A DNA stretch of 64,000 nucleotides from JAOUGY01 sp963792365 (GCA_963792365.1 CAWBVW010000005.1:620001-684000); one strand, 5' to 3'; numbered from the stretch's first letter, positions 15,182-24,219 are shown. Notes: generated by a model from the sequence alone, not told the origin. Numbers and translations are program-made.

Positions 15182-16335
15182 CGCATTGCCTCCTGAGCCT
15201 GGAACCGCTTGACATTGAGCACGAGCACAGGGACCACGGCAACGAAGAGGATGACCGCCAGGGCCGCACCTACACCGTCGTTGTTGTTGGTGAAGAACTC
15301 CTGCACCATCTGTTGGGCGATCACCTGTGTGCCGTCACGGCCCCCGGTCATCACCCATACGATGTCGAACACCTTCCACACCGTGATCATGACGGTGGTC
15401 CACACGACCACCACCGTGGAAGCGATGCTCGGGAACACAACTCTCCAGAACACCTGCCACTCGTTGGCTCCGTCGATTCGAGCCGCCTCCAGCAGAACGT
15501 CCTCCACACCCTTGATCGCCGACGACAGGATCACCATCGAGAACCCAGTCTGGAGCCAGATGAGGATCACCATCAGGAACAGGTTGTTCCAGGGTTGTTG
15601 CGCCACCCAGTTCACAGGATCGCCGCCGAGCTGGGTGACGATGCCGTTGAGCAATCCGATCTGCTCTCCGAACCCCGCAGGGCGGAACGAGTAGATGAAC
15701 GTGAAGACGACCGACGCACCCACGAACGAGATCGCCATCGGCAGGAAGATGAGGCTCTTCGAGAACGACTCCCACCGGTTTCCGATCTTGTCGGTCATCG
15801 TTGCGAATGCGAGGCCCACTGCGACCGCCGTGAACGGCACCACGAGCACCCAGATGACGCTGTTGCGAAGCGAGATGAGGTATTGGCTCTCGGTGAAGAT
15901 CCGTGCGTAGTTGTCGAACCCGATCCAGGCCGAACCTGAGGCGTTCTTGAACGAGATGATGAGTGTGTTGACGGCCGGATACACGAGGTAGAAGCCCAGG
16001 AGCACCATCGCCGGCCCCACATATGCGAACGGACGAGTCGCCGCTGCCGACTTCTTCGGCAGCATGCTTACGGCCTTGTCCATCCCCCAGTACAAGCCCC
16101 AGACACCGCCGATCCCTACGACCAATGCCAGCAGAACCTGGAGTAGCTTGTTGGCGTTCTCGTCCTTCAGATACCCGAAACTGAAGAACACGACCACGAT
16201 GACCGCGGGCACGACGAGAGCCGATGCGATGCGCAGCACCCAGTCGACCGGACTGTGGCTGTCCGACCCATACTCGCCGGACGGGCCTCGACCGACGTCC
16301 CGATCGTCGTCTTGTATGACGGGGGGTGTCGTCAT
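15178..16335 (-). CDS. Carbohydrate ABC transporter permease, MalF family (CUT1)
   Basis: 385 residues, longer than typical. An 80-residue N-terminal part with two membrane segments (about 32-54 and 62-82) precedes the six-segment permease core. The EAA loop is VLLEAARIDGANEWQVFWRVVFPSIAST near 290-317. The start at ATG 16333-16335 has GGAGAG upstream. It is separated from the binding-protein gene by two strong hairpins (16379-16439) and overlaps the MalG-type gene by 4 nt. Confidence 0.95.
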   Translation of the reverse strand: MTTPPVIQDDDRDVGRGPSGEYGSDSHSPVDWVLRIASALVVPAVIVVVFFSFGYLKDENANKLLQVLLALVVGIGGVWGLYWGMDKAVSMLPKKSAAATRPFAYVGPAMVLLGFYLVYPAVNTLIISFKNASGSAWIGFDNYARIFTESQYLISLRNSVIWVLVVPFTAVAVGLAFATMTDKIGNRWESFSKSLIFLPMAISFVGASVVFTFIYSFRPAGFGEQIGLLNGIVTQLGGDPVNWVAQQPWNNLFLMVILIWLQTGFSMVILSSAIKGVEDVLLEAARIDGANEWQVFWRVVFPSIASTVVVVWTTVMITVWKVFDIVWVMTGGRDGTQVIAQQMVQEFFTNNNDGVGAALAVILFVAVVPVLVLNVKRFQAQEAMR

Positions 16336-16378
16336 CTCTCCTCCGCTCTCTCTCGCTGGGCGCCATTCACCTTAAACA

Positions 16379-16410
16379 CGTGGAGGTGGCCATCGCTGGC
16401 CACCTCCACG
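16379..16410 (-). terminator. Strong hairpin between binding-protein and permease genes
   Basis: A 13-bp perfect stem (arms 16379-16391 and 16398-16410) with a 6-nt loop, followed on the minus strand by TGTTT. It lies in the middle of an operon, so it probably acts as a partial terminator or as a 3'-end stabiliser that raises binding-protein mRNA. Confidence 0.6.
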
Positions 16411-16419
16411 ATCATTTGC

Positions 16420-16439
16420 TTCGCGTCATGTGACGCGAA
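16420..16439 (-). repeat. Second inverted repeat just after the binding-protein stop
   Basis: TTCGCGTCATGTGACGCGAA is a 9-bp inverted repeat around TG, or an 8-bp stem with an ATGT loop. It lies 6 nt beyond the binding-protein stop codon and directly before the stronger hairpin. Confidence 0.5.
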
Positions 16440-16445
16440 CACCGA

Positions 16446-17831
16446 TCACGGCCAGCTGGCCTCCACGGCATCCACGACCTCCTGGGTTGGGGTCCCGCGG
16501 CTCCAATCCACCATGGCTGTCCAGAACGAACCCTGGCCGACTTCCGGCGGCATGAGGTCCGATGCGTCGAACGCAAACGTGTTCGCTCCGAGCGCCTCTG
16601 TGATCGAGATTGCGAACGCCTTGGAGGCGTCCGTCTCGTAGCAATCGGGGTTCACGTCCTTGTGGCCCGGAAGACGCTCGACGCCGGCCACACCGTGACC
16701 GCCGTACGGCGCAATTCCGCCACCACTGGCCGAAGCCAGCGTGCACTGCCAATCCGGGGTGATCCAATCCTTGACGGCGGCGACGTTCTCGTCGGCTCCG
16801 TCGAAGACGATCAGCGTGTCACCGCCACCCATCGCACCGCCGTTGCCGTCGATGCTGGGGAACGCGAACACCGAGATCTCGGACTCTTCACCGTCTTCGT
16901 ATCCGGGCTGGTCCTTGAACACGTTCTGGATGAAGGAGCCCTGCTTGAGCATCAGACACCCAGGTCCGTCCCCGTTGGGGCCGGCATCGTCCACGAACAA
17001 CGGGCCGGGCGAGTCGTTGAAGTTCACGCCTGCCACGTTCTCGGCACCGCCGAGCACGAACCCGTCGGCGAACAGCAGCTCGCCGAACGTGTCGAAGGCC
17101 GAAGCGACGGCCGGATCGTTGAACGGGATCTCGTGCTTGAACCATTGGCCGTAGACATCACCACCGGACTGACGGATGAGGATGTCCTCGATCCAGTCGG
17201 TGCCCGGCCATCCCGTTGCGCCACCACTCTCGAAACCGAAGCACCACGGGGTGTATCCGGCATCGACCGCCTGCTGAGAGACGGCGAGCAGGTCATCCCA
17301 GGTCTCCGGGATCTCGAGACCGAGGGCCTCGAATGTCGGCTGGTGATAGAAGACGATCGACTTGAAGTTCGGGAACCACGGAATTCCGTAGTGGCTTCCG
17401 TCCTCGCACAGGCCGAGGTCCATCCAGAACTTCGAGTGATTCGCTTCCATCTCTGCGATGTCGAATCCCATGTCCTCCAGCGAGACGAGCGCGCCCTCGT
17501 CGGCGAACTCGCAGATCGACGCCGGCTGCGGCGTGACCGCCACCGCCGGCGGGTTGCCACCGTCGACCTGGATCCGGAGCTGGGACTCGAAGTCGTCCGA
17601 GCCGGTGAACGTGATGCTTGATCCGGTTTCTTCGTTGTAGACGTCGATGAAGCCCTGGAGGGCCTCACCTTCCACGCCGGTCGGTGCGCCAAAGAGGTTG
17701 AACTCTGCGGCAGCACCGCCGTCTCCTCCGTCGCCTGCTGTGCCGTCCGCACCGTCGTCGCCACCACAGGCAGCAACGACGAGGGCAAGCACGGCGATGA
17801 GAACGAAGAAGCGATGCTTCCTCTCCATCAT
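16446..17831 (-). CDS. Sugar ABC transporter substrate-binding lipoprotein (CUT1)
   Basis: 461 residues from the first of two adjacent ATG codons, with GGAGG 5 nt upstream. Lipobox LALVVAACGGDDG puts the lipidated Cys near residue 21. After it come a Gly-rich spacer and a family-1 solute-binding fold (GAPTGVEGEALQGFIDVYNEETGSSITFTGSDDFESQL, and later GMGGGDTLIVF and the C-terminal lobe). Aromatic residues are frequent, as expected for a sugar pocket, but the sugar cannot be named. It sits between its lacI-type regulator and the two permeases; an operator lies 82 nt upstream. Confidence 0.94.
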   Translation of the reverse strand: MMERKHRFFVLIAVLALVVAACGGDDGADGTAGDGGDGGAAAEFNLFGAPTGVEGEALQGFIDVYNEETGSSITFTGSDDFESQLRIQVDGGNPPAVAVTPQPASICEFADEGALVSLEDMGFDIAEMEANHSKFWMDLGLCEDGSHYGIPWFPNFKSIVFYHQPTFEALGLEIPETWDDLLAVSQQAVDAGYTPWCFGFESGGATGWPGTDWIEDILIRQSGGDVYGQWFKHEIPFNDPAVASAFDTFGELLFADGFVLGGAENVAGVNFNDSPGPLFVDDAGPNGDGPGCLMLKQGSFIQNVFKDQPGYEDGEESEISVFAFPSIDGNGGAMGGGDTLIVFDGADENVAAVKDWITPDWQCTLASASGGGIAPYGGHGVAGVERLPGHKDVNPDCYETDASKAFAISITEALGANTFAFDASDLMPPEVGQGSFWTAMVDWSRGTPTQEVVDAVEASWP

Positions 17832-17912
17832 GTATTCCTCCCGTATGTCGTTTCCCCCCGGATCGCCGGAGGGGCTCACCGGACCTGCCGCCAGACAGGT
17901 GCAAGCCCGTGA

Positions 17913-17926
17913 TGTAAGCGTTTCCA
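17913..17926 (-). promoter_or_regulatory. LacI-family operator upstream of the sugar ABC genes
   Basis: TGTAAGCGTTTCCA matches TGNAANCGNTTNCA, the central-CG palindrome bound by LacI/CcpA-type regulators, at every fixed position. It lies between the regulator gene and the binding-protein start, so repression of the transporter is the simplest reading. Confidence 0.8.
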
Positions 17927-17963
17927 CACTAGAACGATGGCCCTGACGTCGCCAACCACCAGG

Positions 17964-18947
17964 TCAGCAGTTCCGCGTCGACTGCCGGACCACGAGACGG
18001 ACGTCGCCGCGGAGGCTCCCCGTTGCATCGCGCTCGCCGTTCAGCCTGGAGAGCAGACGGCCCGCGCCGACGGCTCCCATTTCCGCCGGATCTTGGGCAA
18101 TCGTTGTCAGACCCATTGCGAATGCCAGCTCGTGATCGTCGAAACCCACGATCGACGGCCGGATGGACGCCGAGTCACTCCGATCTTCCACTGCTCGCAT
18201 GGCTCCCATGGCCATCTCGTCGGACACCGCAAACACGGCCGTCGGCGGACGAGGTAGGGCCAGAAGCTCGAGCATCGCCTCGTATCCGCCCAACGCCGAG
18301 AAGTTCCCGAAGGCCGACGACTCCTCACCAACAGGCCCGGCTACCTCGGAAAACCCCGATCGGAAGCCCTCGAGACGCTCCCGGCCCACGGCACCGGCGA
18401 TATCATCCGGGGAACCGCCGATCAGCCCGTAGCGACGGTGTCCCAGCGACGCGATGTGACGTCCCGCCAGAGCTCCCCCCGCGACGTTGTTGATCGACAC
18501 CGAGTCGAACCGCTCCGTGTTCACACCCAAGACCACGATCGGCACGGGTGAGTCCAGGGCATCGTGATCGGGAGCCACATCCAGCAGCACGAGGGCGTCG
18601 GCGCCGTGCGCCAGTGAACCGGGCTCATGCCGGGCGAGTGTGCGGCTCGCCTCGTCCGTCAGGAACACCAACGACAGCTCCAGTCCGGCCGCGGACAGAA
18701 CGGCTTCCACCCCGGCCACCGCCTGACCCATGTACCAGGCCGTGATCGACGGAACCGCCATCACCACGAGCCCGGTCTTGCCGGCCGCCAACCGCGAGGC
18801 ATTCGGATCGGCCCGGTAGCGCAAGGCCTCAGCCGCCTCCAAGACCCTCCGTCTCGTGTTGGGCGAGACGTTGGGCATACCTCGAACCGCACGGCTCACC
18901 GTCGCCACCGAAACTCCGGATCGGCGTGCGACGTCGTCGATCGTCAC
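17964..18947 (-). CDS. LacI family transcriptional regulator of the sugar ABC operon
   Basis: 327 residues from GTG 18945-18947 (GGAG 10 nt upstream). The N-terminal LacI helix-turn-helix is VTIDDVARRSGVSVATVSRAVRGMPNVSPNTRRRV, followed by the hinge helix NASRLAAGKTG and a periplasmic-binding-protein-like sensor domain (IVGFDDHELAFAMGLTTIAQDP near the end). The hinge Ala-Leu pair of classical LacI is replaced by RLAAG. It is directly upstream of the binding-protein gene on the same strand and most likely controls it in answer to the imported sugar. Confidence 0.94.
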   Translation of the reverse strand: MTIDDVARRSGVSVATVSRAVRGMPNVSPNTRRRVLEAAEALRYRADPNASRLAAGKTGLVVMAVPSITAWYMGQAVAGVEAVLSAAGLELSLVFLTDEASRTLARHEPGSLAHGADALVLLDVAPDHDALDSPVPIVVLGVNTERFDSVSINNVAGGALAGRHIASLGHRRYGLIGGSPDDIAGAVGRERLEGFRSGFSEVAGPVGEESSAFGNFSALGGYEAMLELLALPRPPTAVFAVSDEMAMGAMRAVEDRSDSASIRPSIVGFDDHELAFAMGLTTIAQDPAEMGAVGAGRLLSRLNGERDATGSLRGDVRLVVRQSTRNC

Positions 18948-18963
18948 ACGTCTCACATCTCCG

Positions 18964-18992
18964 ATTGAATAACGTCGGGCGCCGAGAGTCAA
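18964..18992 (-). promoter_or_regulatory. Promoter of the lacI-type gene
   Basis: TTGACT (18987-18992) and TTCAAT (18964-18969) are separated by 17 nt, a good sigma-70-type promoter giving a short leader to GTG 18947. Confidence 0.6.
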
Positions 18993-19037
18993 GCGAGTGT
19001 CGGGAATGCCACCGGCCTTGCGGTGTTGAAAGGATCG

Positions 19038-20276
19038 ATGCGACGCCTGTATTTATCGGTTCCAGCCCTGGTGCTCCTCCTGTCCGCCTGCTCCTCGGAC
19101 GCGACCGACTCCACACCGACCACGGGGCAGACCTCGCCAGACCCCACGGTCTCCATCGTGGAAGATCCGGATGGCGCCGGATCGGGGACCGATGCCGAGC
19201 CGACCGAGCTCCCGTCGAGACTGGTGACGGTCACGTCGGAGTGGGAAACGAACTTCGATGTCAGCACGATCGATCTCGAGGAGTTGAAGGTCGGGATCCG
19301 CGCCATCGATCCTCGTGACCTCATCCCGCCGATCGACGACCCGGTGTTCGAACCTGTCGGGGCGTCCGACTGGCTCGACGATCGAGAGCCGGGCGCCGTG
19401 GTGGAGGTCGAAGGCTCGGCCCGCTTCTATCCACTTTCCATCATGACGCGCCACGAGATCGTCAACGACGACTTCGAGGGAACTCCTGTCGTGGTCACCT
19501 ACTGCCCGCTGTGCAACTCCGCATTGGCCTTCGACCCCGTAGTCGACGGCACCTCGCTCCGCTTCGGGGTGTCGGGGCTGCTCCGGCAATCCGACCTGGT
19601 CATGTGGGATGACGCAACCGAGTCGCTTTGGCAACAGATCACAGGTGAGTCGATCGTCGGAGACCTCGCCGGGAGCCGGCTCGAGCCGATTCCTTCGGCC
19701 ATCCTCTCATGGGCGGATTTTCGCGAGCGCCACTCCGACGGACTGGTGATGGCGGCCGAACAGGGATTCGGGATCCCGTACGGAGCCAACCCCTACGTTG
19801 GCTACTCCTCGTCGGCGGGGCCGATCGGCTCGTTCTTCGACGGCGATGTCGACGACCGCTACCCCGCCCTGTCCCGTGTGGTGGGCGTCGGCATCGAGCA
19901 GGAGGACGTTGCCTATCCGTTCGATCTCATACAAGAGGCGGGGGCAATCAACGACCAGGTGGGCGGAGAGCCCATCGTGGTCATGTGGGGCGCACCGGAA
20001 ACCGCCGATGCCCTCGACGCCTCGAACATCGCCAACGGGCAATCAGTGGGCACAGGCGTTGCGTACCTGTCGACCGTCGACGGTCAGGCGTTGACGTTTG
20101 CCGCGGTGGGGGACGACCGCTTCGTGGATGAGGAAACCGGCACCACGTGGACGCTGCTCGGCGATGCCATCGAGGGACCTCTGGCAGGCACCCGTCTCGA
20201 ACTGGCTCCCCATCGCAACGAGTTCTGGTTCGCCTTCCAGGCGTTCTTCCCCGACGCCCGGGTCTGGCAGCCCTGA
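19038..20276 (+). CDS. DUF3179 domain lipoprotein
   Basis: 412 residues from ATG 19038 (AAAGGA 4 nt upstream). The signal peptide ends in lipobox LVLLLSACSSD (Cys near 19), followed by a Thr/Ser/Pro spacer. The rest is a DUF3179 domain: DPRDLIPPIDDPVF, RFYPLSIMTRHEIVND, the conserved VTYCPLCNSALAF with two Cys, RFGVSGLLRQSDLVMWDDATESLWQQ, and PYVGYSS. The CPLC pair and the many conserved acidic residues suggest a metal or redox site, but the function is unknown. It is divergent from the lacI-type gene and convergent with DUF429. Confidence 0.9.
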   Translation: MRRLYLSVPALVLLLSACSSDATDSTPTTGQTSPDPTVSIVEDPDGAGSGTDAEPTELPSRLVTVTSEWETNFDVSTIDLEELKVGIRAIDPRDLIPPIDDPVFEPVGASDWLDDREPGAVVEVEGSARFYPLSIMTRHEIVNDDFEGTPVVVTYCPLCNSALAFDPVVDGTSLRFGVSGLLRQSDLVMWDDATESLWQQITGESIVGDLAGSRLEPIPSAILSWADFRERHSDGLVMAAEQGFGIPYGANPYVGYSSSAGPIGSFFDGDVDDRYPALSRVVGVGIEQEDVAYPFDLIQEAGAINDQVGGEPIVVMWGAPETADALDASNIANGQSVGTGVAYLSTVDGQALTFAAVGDDRFVDEETGTTWTLLGDAIEGPLAGTRLELAPHRNEFWFAFQAFFPDARVWQP

Positions 20277-20286
20277 GCGGACCCGC

Positions 20287-20916
20287 CTATCCGCCGGCAA
20301 GGCCGGGTCCGATGGTCCAGATCTCCTCTCCTGTCGAGCCAAGCGGCACCGTGGCGCTGGGATGTTTGGACGCCACCAAGGCACATGCAGTAGCGTCGAG
20401 GACGTCGTCCACGGCCGCCGTGCCGGCCGAACCGAGATCCTCGGGAAGCCGGACGCCTGCTGCCTCGAGTTGAGCCCTTCTCGCCATCGCCCCGTCCCAT
20501 GTCCTCTTCGACGGGAGCGGGGAGCCTCCGAGCGTGGCGAAGACCACCTCCGGGTGGACCTCGATCCAGGTTGGCTCCCGGCAGGCTTCGACCTCGACGA
20601 TCGACGGCACGAGGTTCCACATCTGCTTGCTCACACCCGCCGATCGCGCCTCATCCCAACCGTGTTCGATGCTCGATCGTGGGGGCGTGAAGAAGACGGT
20701 CGATGCGCGTCTGCCCAGCAGGCGACGGGCCTGCAGCTCCGCCGGGCGTCTGCCTACGGAGGGAAACGCCATGGGCATGTCGACGGCGATCCACGACGCG
20801 TCCATGGTCTGTACCTGCTCGACCCGCTCGATGAACACCGCTCCGGCGAAGGCACCGTCTTCGAGCATCACGGCCACCCATCCACCACGTGCCTTGTCGA
20901 TGCCCACCACCCTCAT
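20287..20916 (-). CDS. DUF429 family protein
   Basis: 209 residues from ATG 20914-20916. It shows the DUF429 pattern: GIDKARGGWVAVML at the N-terminus, AVDMPMAFP near 45-53, RRAELQ-like and FFTPPR segments, then EVHPEVVFATLGG and a final DDVLDATACALVA. The fold is RNase H-like, with acidic residues at the expected places (Asp6, Asp46). The substrate is not known. Its start overlaps the stop of the small membrane gene (ATGA), making it third in a mug-led operon. Confidence 0.87.
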   Translation of the reverse strand: MRVVGIDKARGGWVAVMLEDGAFAGAVFIERVEQVQTMDASWIAVDMPMAFPSVGRRPAELQARRLLGRRASTVFFTPPRSSIEHGWDEARSAGVSKQMWNLVPSIVEVEACREPTWIEVHPEVVFATLGGSPLPSKRTWDGAMARRAQLEAAGVRLPEDLGSAGTAAVDDVLDATACALVASKHPSATVPLGSTGEEIWTIGPGLAGG

Positions 20917-21167
20917 GCGACCACGAGCGTTCCGACAGTCCAAGCAACGAACAAGGTGATCGAGACCAACAGGACGATCCGGGTCTCTCTCCAGCGGAAC
21001 ACCGTCACCACTCCGGCGCCGAACCAGACGACGGCGGTGGCAACGGTCCACCAGGTCGGAACCAGACCGGCAGCGGCCGCGCCCACGATCAAAACGGCCA
21101 CCACGGCGAGGAACCCTGCGCTCACCAGCGCATACAGCACCTGGCGCTCTGTGGGAGCTTCTGTCAT
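20913..21167 (-). CDS. Small three-segment membrane protein
   Basis: 84 residues with three hydrophobic helices (10-33, 37-56, 61-83) and almost no soluble part. It has no recognised family. It overlaps both neighbours by 4 nt, so it is translated in series with the DNA glycosylase gene and the DUF429 gene. Confidence 0.75.
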   Translation of the reverse strand: MTEAPTERQVLYALVSAGFLAVVAVLIVGAAAAGLVPTWWTVATAVVWFGAGVVTVFRWRETRIVLLVSITLFVAWTVGTLVVA

Positions 21168-21775
21168 CGCAGATCCACACCGGCGCGCTCCGCCACTTCC
21201 CGGTGCTTCCGAGCCAGACTCGCCACGGTCTCATGAGCATTGAGGCCACTCGGATTCGGGACCACCCAGACGGCAGTCCCGTCGATGTCCATGTCCTGTG
21301 GTCCCAGAGCGGCACGTGGCCGTCCGAAGGCGGTGCGAAATGCGGTGATGCCGGCGATTGCGGCCACGGCGGGGGCGTGGCGGGCGACGGTCTCCCGAAG
21401 CGTCTCGGCGCCTTCTCTCAGTTCTTCTGCTCGCAACTCGGATGCACGGGCAGTTGCTCGGCGCACGATGTTGGTGATCCCGATACCGCGTTCGATCATC
21501 TGCATTCGGCCCGAGCCCAGGACACTCGGACTTGGTGCCACACCAGGCATTGCGATCGACGGGCACTCTGGATCGACGACGACTGGCTCGTCGATGATCC
21601 CGGCCTCGAGGAGGCTCGGATAGAAGCGGTTCGATGGATGGGCGAAGTGGATGCCGGTCGCCGCGGTCCACAACCCAGGATTGATCCCTACGAACAGCAG
21701 TCTGCAGTCGGCTCCGATGAGATCCGGTACCTCGGCGCCTTCGCACATCGCCAGTTGAGCGTGCGTGTAGCCCAC
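21164..21775 (-). CDS. mug: Mismatch-specific uracil/thymine-DNA glycosylase (Mug/TDG family)
   Basis: 203 residues from GTG 21773-21775, whose start is fixed by a TAGCGT box 7 nt upstream. Motif 1 is LLFVGINPGLWTAATGIHFAHPSNRFYPSL, with the catalytic Asn of GINPG. Motif 2, VVPNPSGLNAH, carries the intercalating PSGLN segment. The enzyme excises U or T mispaired with G in base-excision repair. It leads a three-gene operon with the small membrane protein and DUF429. Confidence 0.95.
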   Translation of the reverse strand: MGYTHAQLAMCEGAEVPDLIGADCRLLFVGINPGLWTAATGIHFAHPSNRFYPSLLEAGIIDEPVVVDPECPSIAMPGVAPSPSVLGSGRMQMIERGIGITNIVRRATARASELRAEELREGAETLRETVARHAPAVAAIAGITAFRTAFGRPRAALGPQDMDIDGTAVWVVPNPSGLNAHETVASLARKHREVAERAGVDLR

Positions 21776-21782
21776 GTCGCAG

Positions 21783-21788
21783 ACGCTA
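21783..21788 (-). promoter_or_regulatory. Leaderless -10 box TAGCGT of the mug operon
   Basis: TAGCGT ends 7 nt before GTG 21775. Confidence 0.5.
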
Positions 21789-21860
21789 GTTCGCCGGAGC
21801 CGCATCGAGCTCAGATGCCTCGGCACTGTAGAGTCCGAGAAGCCGAACAGGGTCGTCTCC

Positions 21861-23585
21861 ATGCTTCCAGTCCGTCGTTCATTGCTCGTGTGGCTGCTCG
21901 CCGCCCTCATGATCTCCATTGCGAGCCCGGCAGGCGCCGAGGCGACCCGGGTCCCTCGAGGTGATGACATCGTGGTGGAGACGCAACCGGTCGAGGGCCT
22001 GTTGCCGCAAGCAGCCATCGAGATCGCCTTCGAGGACGCATATGCCGCAGACCCCATGGGACTCGTCGCCTATGCCCCGTATCACCGCCTCTTCACCTCG
22101 GGCAGCGAGACCTGGGATGTCTGGATCTGCACGGATCCCGCCATGGACTCTCTCGGTCTCGACCTGAGCACGGCGGTGACGGCACTCAACGGCGTGACCG
22201 CCGACTACTTCGAGGAGATCTCCGAGGGCCGGTACCGACCCGTTTTCCGGGGGGCCGGTACCGCCTCTGTCGACGCTTGCGGCATCGACCAGCCCCACGA
22301 CACGACCGTGCCCCGACTGTACGTGGACGACTTCTCGGTCATCTCGGACGGGAGCAGCTCCGAAGTCGGCAAGGGCGGCCCTGGAACCATCTCCTGGAGT
22401 ACCGAGAGCCTGCTGTACGAGGGCATCTCCCGACGGGCCGAGGTGGACGGCGCCACCGTCGTCGAGATCGCCGCCTACGAGTTCTCACCTGCCGGATCGA
22501 TCGCCGCCCACGAGATGGGTCACACCTTCCACTGGGCTCATCCGGGTGCGGACGATCCGTACGACAACGAACTCGACGTGATGTCGTTGGGCTGGGGCGG
22601 GACCAACGCTTTCAATCTCTACGCAGCCGGATGGATCGAACCCGAACAGGTGGCGCTGCATCACGGTGGCGATCGGACCTATCGGGTGGGGACAGTGGGC
22701 ACTACGGGAACCCGGATGGTCGTCATCACCACCGGTGAGGAAGGGCTCTTCTACGCCTTGTCGGTGCGGGGCCCCGAAGACCCGGTTCTCGACGCCAACT
22801 CCCCGGTCAGCGTCGACGCCCTCGGCGTCGAGGTCTACCGAGTCGACCAACGCGAAGGCACCTGCTCGCCGCTACCGGCCGAATCACCGTGCTTTGGCAT
22901 CCTTGCCGACATCTCACCGGTCCCGGCCGTGGCCACTCCCTATCCGGACTTCCAGCAGTTCCACGAGGCGGGTACCTCCTTCACCGTCGCCGGAGTACCT
23001 GTCACAGTCACTGGGGCCACCGCCACGAGCGTCGACGTGCTGGTGGAAGGCGGTCTCACCGGGAGCGGCTGGTTCCTCGACGACGACCTCTCCGTGTTCG
23101 AAGGCGACATCGAATGGGTCGCCGGCGAGGGCATCACCAAGGGATGCAATCCGCCGCGGGGCGACTTTTTCTGCCCCGACGATGCGATCACCCGAGGGCA
23201 GATGGCTGCGTTCCTCGTCAGGACTCTCGGACTCCCCGCTTCGGGAACAGACGTGTTCTCCGACGACGAAGCCTCGGTGTTCGAAAACGACATCAACGCC
23301 CTCGCCGCCTCGGGAATCACCACCGGGTGCACGACCACCGCCTTTTGCCCGGACGATCCCGTCACACGTGGCCAGATGGCAGCGTTCCTGAAACGGGCCT
23401 ACATGCTCCAGCCGTCCGATGACGATGTGTTCTCCGACGACGAGACGTCGGTGTTCGAAAACGACATCAACGCCCTCGCCGCCTCGGGAATCACCACCGG
23501 GTGCACGACCACCGCCTTCTGCCCGGACGATCCCGTCACACGTGGGCAGATGGCAGCGTTTCTGCGACGAGCCGAGAGACTGTGA
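21861..23585 (+). CDS. Secreted zinc metalloprotease-like protein with three C-terminal SLH-like repeats
   Basis: 574 residues. A Sec signal peptide (RRSLLVWLLAALMISIASPAGA, cut near 26) precedes a catalytic domain with AAHEMGHTFHWAHPG near residue 217: an HExxH zinc site with a further His five residues on, as in metzincin-like proteases. EIAAYEFSPAGS precedes it. The C-terminal 180 residues are three repeats of the type VFSDDETSVFENDINALAASGITTGC..FCPDDPVTRGQMAAFLRRA, SLH-like modules that hold actinobacterial proteins on the cell wall; each has a Cys pair. Repeats two and three are nearly identical in DNA. A TAGAGT box lies at 21829-21834. Confidence 0.88.
   Translation: MLPVRRSLLVWLLAALMISIASPAGAEATRVPRGDDIVVETQPVEGLLPQAAIEIAFEDAYAADPMGLVAYAPYHRLFTSGSETWDVWICTDPAMDSLGLDLSTAVTALNGVTADYFEEISEGRYRPVFRGAGTASVDACGIDQPHDTTVPRLYVDDFSVISDGSSSEVGKGGPGTISWSTESLLYEGISRRAEVDGATVVEIAAYEFSPAGSIAAHEMGHTFHWAHPGADDPYDNELDVMSLGWGGTNAFNLYAAGWIEPEQVALHHGGDRTYRVGTVGTTGTRMVVITTGEEGLFYALSVRGPEDPVLDANSPVSVDALGVEVYRVDQREGTCSPLPAESPCFGILADISPVPAVATPYPDFQQFHEAGTSFTVAGVPVTVTGATATSVDVLVEGGLTGSGWFLDDDLSVFEGDIEWVAGEGITKGCNPPRGDFFCPDDAITRGQMAAFLVRTLGLPASGTDVFSDDEASVFENDINALAASGITTGCTTTAFCPDDPVTRGQMAAFLKRAYMLQPSDDDVFSDDETSVFENDINALAASGITTGCTTTAFCPDDPVTRGQMAAFLRRAERL
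23253..23390 (+). repeat. Direct repeat, copy 1 (SLH-like module 2)
   Basis: About 138 nt repeated at 23427-23564 with only a few base changes; the unit length is 174 nt (58 codons). The near-identity at silent positions points to recent duplication or gene conversion. Confidence 0.85.
23427..23564 (+). repeat. Direct repeat, copy 2 (SLH-like module 3)
   Basis: Second copy of the 138-nt repeat, 174 nt downstream of copy 1 and in frame with it. Confidence 0.85.
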
Positions 23586-23592
23586 CCGACCG

Positions 23593-24219
23593 TTACTTCT
23601 TGGCGGCCTCGTAGTACGGGTCGCTTCCCGAGGCGTGATCCGTCACGTCGACGACGTTGGTCAACTCCGGGATCGCCTCGAGGAGAATCCGCTCGATGCC
23701 TTGCTTCAGAGTGACCTGGGCCATGCCACACCCCTGGCAGCCACCCATCAGCTTCAGGTAGGCGGTGAATCCTTCGACACTCACCAATTCGGCCGCTCCA
23801 CCGTGAGATGCGATGGCGGGGTTGATCTGGTCCTGCAGAACGGTCTGAACCTGATCCGCCAGCGGTCCGGTCAGGTCACCCTGGGGAGCCTCCATCGTCG
23901 GTGACGCAGGGGCATTGGGGTTGTTCATGGCGAGACCTTGATCGGTCAGTGACAACGAGGCCCCACGAAGCTTGTCCAGATCGTCGGTCGGCACGATCAG
24001 TGCGAGCTCGCCGTGGCGCTCGACATGATGGGCATCACCGGCTGAGGCTACGGTCATGAAGCTCAGGTCGTATTCGAACCGCTGGCCGGCGAACCCGGAC
24101 ACCTCGATGAAAAGGCCGTATTCCTCGTCACCAGGCTCCTCTCGGCCGAGTTGGAGGATCATGTCCCGAGCGTCGTCTGCGACCGAAAGAATCGTCTCAT
24201 CTGTCATGCTGGCGACCAT
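23593..24219 (-). CDS. NfuA-like Fe-S cluster carrier (HesB/IscA-like N-terminus plus NifU C-terminal domain)
   Basis: 208 residues from ATG 24217-24219, or 204 from ATG 24205-24207. The first 95 residues resemble a degenerate A-type carrier domain without the Cys ligands. Residues 115-200 are a NifU C-terminal domain with LKLMGGCQGCGMAQVTLKQGIE (Cys161, Cys164), the pair that holds a 4Fe-4S cluster between two subunits. It delivers clusters to apoproteins. It is convergent with the protease gene (7 nt apart). Confidence 0.93.
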   Translation of the reverse strand: MVASMTDETILSVADDARDMILQLGREEPGDEEYGLFIEVSGFAGQRFEYDLSFMTVASAGDAHHVERHGELALIVPTDDLDKLRGASLSLTDQGLAMNNPNAPASPTMEAPQGDLTGPLADQVQTVLQDQINPAIASHGGAAELVSVEGFTAYLKLMGGCQGCGMAQVTLKQGIERILLEAIPELTNVVDVTDHASGSDPYYEAAKK

